The notes under the pieces were generated by a model. It worked only from the letters and a program-made list of their open reading frames with translations, was not told the DNA's origin and did not search any database. A stretch of 64,000 nt of DNA from Butyrivibrio sp. NC2002 (GTDB taxonomy: Bacteria; Bacillota; Clostridia; Lachnospirales; Lachnospiraceae): the NCBI RefSeq assembly GCF_000702265.1, contig NZ_JNKZ01000004.1:620001-684000 (forward strand), given 5' to 3'. Of this stretch, positions 59,580 to 64,000 are shown piece after piece. The position numbers and the translations under genes are program-made. The first letter of the stretch is position 1. Each line of letters opens with the position of its first letter.

Positions 59580-59814
59580 CTTGTATGTACCTGCTCTTGA
59601 TAAGGATTACAATTTCAGCCTTAATGAAAATATCAGGATTGGATCTCTGATAGCAGAAATAACTGAGATGATAGAGCAGAAGGAACGAACGGCATTTGTA
59701 GGAAATGTAGGCGCTTTATCGCTATTTGACAGGGAAAAACAGCTTAAACTTCCTAAGGAAAATACCCTTAAAGAATGCTATGAAAAGAACGGAACAAAGC
59801 TGATTTTGATATAA
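59566..59814 (+). CDS. YukD/EsaB ubiquitin-like T7SS protein
   Basis: 82 residues with the beta-grasp pattern: MVLVDLYVPALDKDYNFSLNENIRIGSLIAEITEMI and a C-terminal strand GTKLILI. YukD/EsaB is a core cytosolic component of Firmicutes T7SS. I use the ATG at 59566, 6 nt after GGAGG, rather than the longer frame from 59527. Last gene of the essC unit; its stop is 5 nt before operator C. Confidence 0.8.
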   Translation: MVLVDLYVPALDKDYNFSLNENIRIGSLIAEITEMIEQKERTAFVGNVGALSLFDREKQLKLPKENTLKECYEKNGTKLILI

Positions 59815-59818
59815 AAAT

Positions 59819-59850
59819 TGCATTTCGTCCTCGATTTCGTGCATTTCGTC
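59819..59850 (+). promoter_or_regulatory. Direct-repeat operator C (two units, 21-bp period)
   Basis: Exact TGCATTTCGTC at 59819-59829 and 59840-59850. Candidate -10s TATTAT (59871-59876) and TATATT (59887-59892). It drives the WXG100 operon; the first start is 61 nt downstream. Confidence 0.75.
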
Positions 59851-59910
59851 GCGATTTTGATAAAAACAAATATTATTGTGTTAATGTATATTCAGCGCAA
59901 GGGAGATGAG

Positions 59911-60297
59911 ATGTTTAAAGTAGATTCAGATGTATTAAGAAGATGCTCCACACAACTAAATATTGACGCCGATGCGCTTTCAAATAAGGCAAAAGAGATT
60001 GATGCGGTATGTGATGCATTAAGCGCACTTTCCGGGATGGATATCGTTATTGAATCAATACGCATGATAAATGAATGCCTTAGAAAAGAAGTTGGATTTA
60101 CAGAGAATCTCTCAGAGGCAGCCGAGAGGATAGCACATAAATACGAGCTGACTGAAGAGAGGATAGTCGAAGTGATCGAGAACTCGGGAAGAAATACCGG
60201 AGGCGGAAATGTCTCTCTTGGAAATTTTTCCGACAGAAGTAATATGAATAGTTCTGTAAATGAAACACTAAGTGATATTGACAGGTTGATTAAGTAA
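59911..60297 (+). CDS. Helical protein leading the WXG100 operon
   Basis: 128 residues, nearly all helical with heptad-like spacing (VLRRCSTQLNIDADALSNKAKEIDAVCDAL; FTENLSEAAERIAHKYELTEERIVEVIENS) and a Gly/Asn/Ser-rich tail. No W-x-G motif, but size, start and heptads resemble the WXG100 group, so it may be a diverged member or a partner. Start chosen at 59911, after GGGAG. An earlier in-frame start would run through operator C. Confidence 0.65.
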   Translation: MFKVDSDVLRRCSTQLNIDADALSNKAKEIDAVCDALSALSGMDIVIESIRMINECLRKEVGFTENLSEAAERIAHKYELTEERIVEVIENSGRNTGGGNVSLGNFSDRSNMNSSVNETLSDIDRLIK

Positions 60298-60314
60298 AAA
60301 GCAGAGGTGGAAAA

Positions 60315-60614
60315 ATGGATGTAATTGCAAATGATCTTGCTAAGTTTGAACAGGACATAACTGATTACGATGGTTCCTTTACCAGACTCGACAGGGCTCA
60401 GCTTCAGCTTCTTGCTCATATGAATGAGCTGCAGAACATGTGGGAAGGCGAAGCACACGATCAGTTCATGGAAACATTCAGCAAAGATTATCAGAAAGTT
60501 GTTAATATGGTTGATTTCTTGAAAGAAGTACTTTCAGATTTGAATTTTGCTGATAAGGAATATACATCTTGTGAAAGCTCCGTTGAAAGTATTATAGAGA
60601 GCATGGATGTCTAA
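60315..60614 (+). CDS. WXG100-family protein 1
   Basis: 99 residues: two amphipathic helices around the turn MWEGEAHDQFMETF (W-E-G). Small secreted T7SS substrate of the ESAT-6/EsxA type. AGAGGTGG ribosome site. Confidence 0.9.
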   Translation: MDVIANDLAKFEQDITDYDGSFTRLDRAQLQLLAHMNELQNMWEGEAHDQFMETFSKDYQKVVNMVDFLKEVLSDLNFADKEYTSCESSVESIIESMDV

Positions 60615-60640
60615 AAATAAGATAAGGAGGAAGAGTTGAT

Positions 60641-60964
60641 ATGGCTTTTAGCTTAGCACTTGGAGTTACTCCTGAGAGTTTGAAATCAAAATCATCGGAT
60701 GTAACAGCTGATATAGATGATATGAATAACGAAATACAGATTCTTATTTCAGAAGTTCAGGAAACAAGTCAGTACTGGCTTGGCGATGCAGGTACTGCCG
60801 AGAGAACAAAAATGGACGAAAACATAGATGCTTTGAACGCACTTATAACAAGGCTCAGAACTTATCCATCCAGGTTACTCACTATGGCAGGTATATACGA
60901 AAATGCAGAAAGCGACAACGTAACAACTGCAGCAGCTACTAAGACAGATATTGTGATGTTTTGA
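60641..60964 (+). CDS. WXG100-like protein 2
   Basis: 107 residues: hairpin turn YWLGDAGTAERTKM (W-L-G) between two helices, ending in YENAESDNVTTAAATKTDIVMF. The YENAExDNV ending is shared with WXG100 protein 5, suggesting these two are sister proteins and perhaps partners. AAGGAGG ribosome site. Confidence 0.88.
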   Translation: MAFSLALGVTPESLKSKSSDVTADIDDMNNEIQILISEVQETSQYWLGDAGTAERTKMDENIDALNALITRLRTYPSRLLTMAGIYENAESDNVTTAAATKTDIVMF

Positions 60965-60987
60965 TCATATATGAATGGTGGACGAAG

Positions 60988-61290
60988 ATGAAGAGCGAAT
61001 ATGAAATCTACATGGACTTTAACAACGCCATGGATCAGGTTGGAAAACTCAGGAAAATTTCAGGAGAGGTAGTTGGTATCGGAAATGATGATATCGGCGG
61101 AACAATTGATAATATCGAAACCAACTGGACTGGCGAAAATTCAGAAGCTTACGTTTCCAAAAGTAAAATTGTAAAAGGAAAGGTAGTAAGCACCGGAGGC
61201 GACATCGGTAAAGTCGCAGATACTATTGAAGCTATTGCTACAAGAATCAGAGACGCTGAACTTGAGGCATTAAGAATAGCAGAATCATAA
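60988..61290 (+). CDS. WXG100-like protein 3
   Basis: 100 residues: turn NWTGENSEAYVSK (W-T-G) between helices. I use ATG 60988; the frame opens at a TTG at 60961 that overlaps the previous stop, and the N-terminus there (IIYEWWTK) is unlike the family. The ribosome site is weak (GGTGG), so coupling to the upstream gene is likely. Confidence 0.85.
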   Translation: MKSEYEIYMDFNNAMDQVGKLRKISGEVVGIGNDDIGGTIDNIETNWTGENSEAYVSKSKIVKGKVVSTGGDIGKVADTIEAIATRIRDAELEALRIAES

Positions 61291-61322
61291 ATATTTTTTC
61301 ATATAATAGGAGGAAATGAAAA

Positions 61323-61616
61323 ATGTCAGAAATTTATGTACAGAGTTCAAACGCACTTGAGCAGGTAATCAACGATCTGCAGGCTAAGAACAACGAATTC
61401 CATCAGTATGCAGACAACATCAGAAACGAGCACAAGACTCTTGTTACAAAGTGGGAAGGTGATGCAAGTGATGCATTCGAAGCAAACTTCCAGAAGGAAG
61501 AGCCCAACCTTACAAACTTTGAGGATGCTATCAACGAGTATATCGTAGCACTTAAAAAGATCCTTGGTGAGTACGAGCAGGCTGAAACACAGAACGTAAA
61601 TATTGCTTCTAACTAA
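61323..61616 (+). CDS. WXG100-family protein 4
   Basis: 97 residues, the most typical EsxA-like member: KWEGDASDAFEANFQKE with acidic helices either side and length near 100. AGGAGG site with ideal spacing; probably well expressed. Confidence 0.93.
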   Translation: MSEIYVQSSNALEQVINDLQAKNNEFHQYADNIRNEHKTLVTKWEGDASDAFEANFQKEEPNLTNFEDAINEYIVALKKILGEYEQAETQNVNIASN

Positions 61617-61696
61617 GAATCAACAAGTGAAATCATTATATGGGGAACTATATCATAGATAGTGTATAGAGAAAAAAATAAAAGGAGAAAAATAAA

Positions 61697-62023
61697 ATGG
61701 CAATTTTAAAGGCATTAAAAGTAACAGACGTAGCTGACCTTCGCACAGAGGCTTCTAATTTTAGATCACATGCATCAGACGTACAGAAGAAGACACAGGA
61801 GATGCTTACACTTGTTGAGCAGACAAACAGTGTATGGAGAGGTGATGCAAGAACAAAGTATGCAACACAGTTCCAGGGTCTTCAGGATGATATGACAAGA
61901 CTTTTCAAAACTTGCGATGAGTACGGCGAAGATCTTGAGAAGATCGCTACAAACTACGAGAATGCAGAAAACGACAACGTACAGGCTGCAAACGCTTTAA
62001 AAGCTGATATTGCACTTGTATAA
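61697..62023 (+). CDS. WXG100-family protein 5
   Basis: 108 residues: VWRGDARTKYATQFQGL turn (W-R-G) between helices, C-terminal YENAENDNVQAANALKADIALV. Likely sister of protein 2. AAAGGAG ribosome site. The 80-nt gap before it holds no clear gene. Confidence 0.92.
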   Translation: MAILKALKVTDVADLRTEASNFRSHASDVQKKTQEMLTLVEQTNSVWRGDARTKYATQFQGLQDDMTRLFKTCDEYGEDLEKIATNYENAENDNVQAANALKADIALV

Positions 62024-62056
62024 TCATAAAACAAACCCAAGAAAAGATTTAGGTTT

Positions 62057-62083
62057 AAGCAGTGTCTTACGGCACTGCTTTTG
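62057..62083 (+). terminator. Terminator or attenuator after the WXG100 genes
   Basis: AAGCAGTG, 8-nt loop, CACTGCTTTT; the T-run is short, so partial read-through into the vWA/FHA gene is likely. This could keep WXG100 mRNA more abundant than downstream mRNA. Confidence 0.6.
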
Positions 62084-62130
62084 CCGCGTTTACCGGAAAG
62101 TAACAAGGCAGTAGGATTTATGGAGTAAGT

Positions 62131-63795
62131 ATGAGAAAAATAAGTAAGATATGGAACAAAACAGTTATTGCTCTTCTATGTGCAGGGACATTAATGTCTT
62201 TAACAGATAGCTTTTCAATAAGAGCTTTTGGGGCAGAGGATGAAACAGAAATATCTGATGATTATGAAACAGAAGATGTTTATACAGAGGAAGACGATAC
62301 AAATGAAGCAGAGGGTGAAACAGAAGGTGAGGCAGAAGGCGAATCAGAGGAACAAGAGCCTGTAAAAGTAATGCAGGTAAGATGCGATGATTCTTCTGTA
62401 AGAGCATATATAACAGGTGTGTCACAAGGAGATGTTTCGGAATATCAGATTGGTAATATTCCTGTAGAAAATGTTTCCACATATCCTATTACAGAAGATG
62501 ATAATGCTGCAAGAACCCTCATCATGGTTGATAACTCTATATCAATTCCGGGTGAATCCAGAGAAAAAGTAACTGAGATCCTTAAGAAGATAGTTTCAAA
62601 TGCATCTGAGAATGAACTATACAGAATATCAACTTTTTCTGAGGACATAACATATTTATCAGATAAATATACCGATGATGTAACTGCACTTAACAACATG
62701 ATAGACTCTATATCTTACGCAGATCAGGAAACCTATCTTACTGATGTTCTCTATGATGTGGTAAAAGAAATAAATACTACTGAAGAATATGGATATACAA
62801 GAATTGTCGTAATATCCGACGGCGTAGATAACAAACCTATCGGAGTTACAAGAGAAGAACTTAATAAAGAGCTTGAAGATCGTACTCTTCCTATCTATAC
62901 CATAGGAGTCAGCACCGGGAAAAATGCGGATAATCTTGAGGGAATGTTTGCCCTGTCCAGAGTAACAGGATGTGATTACTGCATCATGGAAGAAACGGAA
63001 GTTGATCAAATAGCTTCTATTATAGATAAGGATAGAAACCTAACAGTATTTAAGGCAGTAATTCCGGAAGATGTAAAAGACGGAAGCCTTCAGAATACAA
63101 AGCTTACATTTACGGATGGATCAGCTATTTCATTTAAAGCTCTGATGCCTTTTTCAATAAAGGAAAAGGAGGAAGAAGTGGAGGTACCCCCGGTTATAGT
63201 TGAACCTGAACCGGAACCAGAACCGACATTTTTTGAAAAAATAACAAGATGGATAATCGCAAACAAACTTATCTTTGCGCTGATAGTAACAGCAGTTATA
63301 GCGATAATTGCTTTGCTTGTTATCTTTGTTGTTAGAAAGATATTCAATAACAGACCCGGAAGTGAACCTCAGGAATGTGCACCAACAACTCCTCTTAACA
63401 CATACGGTAAGACGGAGATACTTGGTGAAGCAGGAGATGATGGTAAGACAACAAGGCTTACTCCAAATGAGAGACCGGGACATATTAAGAAGATAAAGCT
63501 TACAACGGCCAGTGACAACTCCAGAACTTTCCGTTGCGAGATTGAGAAAGAAATAAAAATAGGAAGAATGCCTGACAATGATATCGTAATTAGTGATGAT
63601 ACAACAGTTCATGGTCATCATTGCACAATTGAGTGCAAAGACAATGCATATTTTGTAACCGACCTTATGAATGTAAAGAACCACTCAAGCGTAAACGGGA
63701 TAGAGATAAAACCCGGATTCCCTCAGCTGATCGTAACTAACAGTAAACTTACGATCGGAAGATATACGTATGTGGTTTCGATAATAGAAGATTAA
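62131..63795 (+). CDS. vWA-TM-FHA membrane protein
   Basis: 554 residues. Signal sequence (about 1-35), Glu-rich segment (36-77), extracytoplasmic von Willebrand A domain (about 125-310) with MIDAS start DNSIS (134-138) and ISDGVDN, an acidic/Pro linker (VEPEPEPEPT), one TM (about 377-402) and a cytosolic FHA domain (about 474-545; IKIGRMPDNDIVISDD, HGHHCTIE, HSSVNGIEI). FHA binds phosphothreonine, so it may couple kinase state to an outside metal-dependent binding domain. In the T7SS unit, before the PP2C gene. Confidence 0.85.
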   Translation: MRKISKIWNKTVIALLCAGTLMSLTDSFSIRAFGAEDETEISDDYETEDVYTEEDDTNEAEGETEGEAEGESEEQEPVKVMQVRCDDSSVRAYITGVSQGDVSEYQIGNIPVENVSTYPITEDDNAARTLIMVDNSISIPGESREKVTEILKKIVSNASENELYRISTFSEDITYLSDKYTDDVTALNNMIDSISYADQETYLTDVLYDVVKEINTTEEYGYTRIVVISDGVDNKPIGVTREELNKELEDRTLPIYTIGVSTGKNADNLEGMFALSRVTGCDYCIMEETEVDQIASIIDKDRNLTVFKAVIPEDVKDGSLQNTKLTFTDGSAISFKALMPFSIKEKEEEVEVPPVIVEPEPEPEPTFFEKITRWIIANKLIFALIVTAVIAIIALLVIFVVRKIFNNRPGSEPQECAPTTPLNTYGKTEILGEAGDDGKTTRLTPNERPGHIKKIKLTTASDNSRTFRCEIEKEIKIGRMPDNDIVISDDTTVHGHHCTIECKDNAYFVTDLMNVKNHSSVNGIEIKPGFPQLIVTNSKLTIGRYTYVVSIIED

Positions 63796-63834
63796 AGGTG
63801 AAACAAGGGAGATTACAAAAAAGGCTGGTAATTG

Positions 63835-64000
63835 ATGGCAGAAAAGATAATATATTACGGATATACCGACACCGGTAAAAAAAGAGATATAAATCAGGAT
63901 TCTATACTTATGAAGGCGGAAGGTGAGAATGGAATTTTCTGCGTGGCTGATGGAATGGGAGGACACAGCCACGGAGAAATCGCTTCCAGCCTGATAGCAG
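63835..64000 (+). CDS. PP2C-type Ser/Thr phosphatase, 3' truncated
   Basis: Only the first 55 residues are in the window. Starts MAEKIIYYGYTDTGKKRDINQDSI and shows the PP2C metal motif VADGMGGHSHGE. It would reverse phosphorylation by the kinase at 40219-41931 and so control FHA binding by EssC and the vWA protein (inference). Continues past the right edge. Confidence 0.88.
   Translation, partial: MAEKIIYYGYTDTGKKRDINQDSILMKAEGENGIFCVADGMGGHSHGEIASSLIA

Noticed and set aside
59892-60458. 188-codon minus-strand frame opposite the WXG100 operon start
   Set aside because: Mirror of real helical genes with consistent ribosome sites on the plus strand.
63154-63684. 176-codon minus-strand frame opposite the vWA/FHA gene
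   Set aside because: Shadow of a well-supported FHA/TM coding region; no ribosome site.

Overview
The window is AT-rich, low-GC Firmicutes DNA around a chromosomal replication origin. Gene order (dnaA, dnaN, an S4-domain gene, recF, gyrB and gyrA running left; rpmH, rnpA, yidD, yidC, jag, mnmE, mnmG, rsmG, parA and parB running right), a DUF3881 gene, arabinan/xylan-type glycosidases and reverse rubrerythrin point to an anaerobic Lachnospiraceae, probably Butyrivibrio or a close relative. The genus is inference from content; no rRNA gene is present.

Layout. 1-2 kb: the end of murG (cut by the window edge) and an S66 LD-carboxypeptidase. 2-10.4 kb: pgi, then a plant-polysaccharide group (GH51 arabinofuranosidase, AraC regulator, solute-binding lipoprotein, GH43 enzyme), then the MTA/SAH nucleosidase. 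10.4-12.6 kb: luxS with reverse rubrerythrin, and an RpiR-type regulator. 12.6-19.1 kb, all minus strand: an MBOAT acyltransferase with its SGNH partner, exonuclease III, a CLC transporter, a 63-residue protein ending in a FliM-like CheY-binding peptide, and a GGDEF protein with a sugar-binding-type sensor. 19.1-28 kb: gyrA to dnaA. About 28.0-28.3 kb: oriC with six DnaA boxes, and promoters for dnaA (with a DnaA box in its spacer) and rpmH. 28.4-39.2 kb: the rpmH-to-parB housekeeping run with parS sites, a DUF4446 gene and serS.

39.3-64 kb (accessory): a type VII secretion (T7SS) locus of non-canonical composition. It has a membrane-anchored Ser/Thr kinase, a three-ATPase EssC with an FHA domain, a LytTR-type regulator, a YukD/EsaB ubiquitin-like protein, five tandem WXG100-type proteins, a vWA-TM-FHA protein and a PP2C phosphatase (cut by the right edge). 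Between these lie nadE, a lipoprotein, three DUF3592-like membrane paralogues, two paralogous secreted proteins with calcium-loop motifs, and a 1350-residue Ig-like surface protein directly upstream of essC. I find no EssA, EsaA or pseudokinase EssB. The kinase has the EssB topology (cytosolic kinase fold, one TM, helical outside domain) but keeps its catalytic residues.

Most notable observation: a direct repeat (TGCATTTCGTC twice, 21-bp period) occurs in front of three transcription units of this region (about 43.22, 46.49 and 59.82 kb). Two-turn direct repeats are the usual site architecture of LytTR regulators, and one is encoded inside the locus (58213-58917). Its receiver-like domain has Glu where the phosphorylated Asp should be. 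I infer a dedicated regulon joining the secretion machine, its WXG100 proteins and the secreted/surface proteins.
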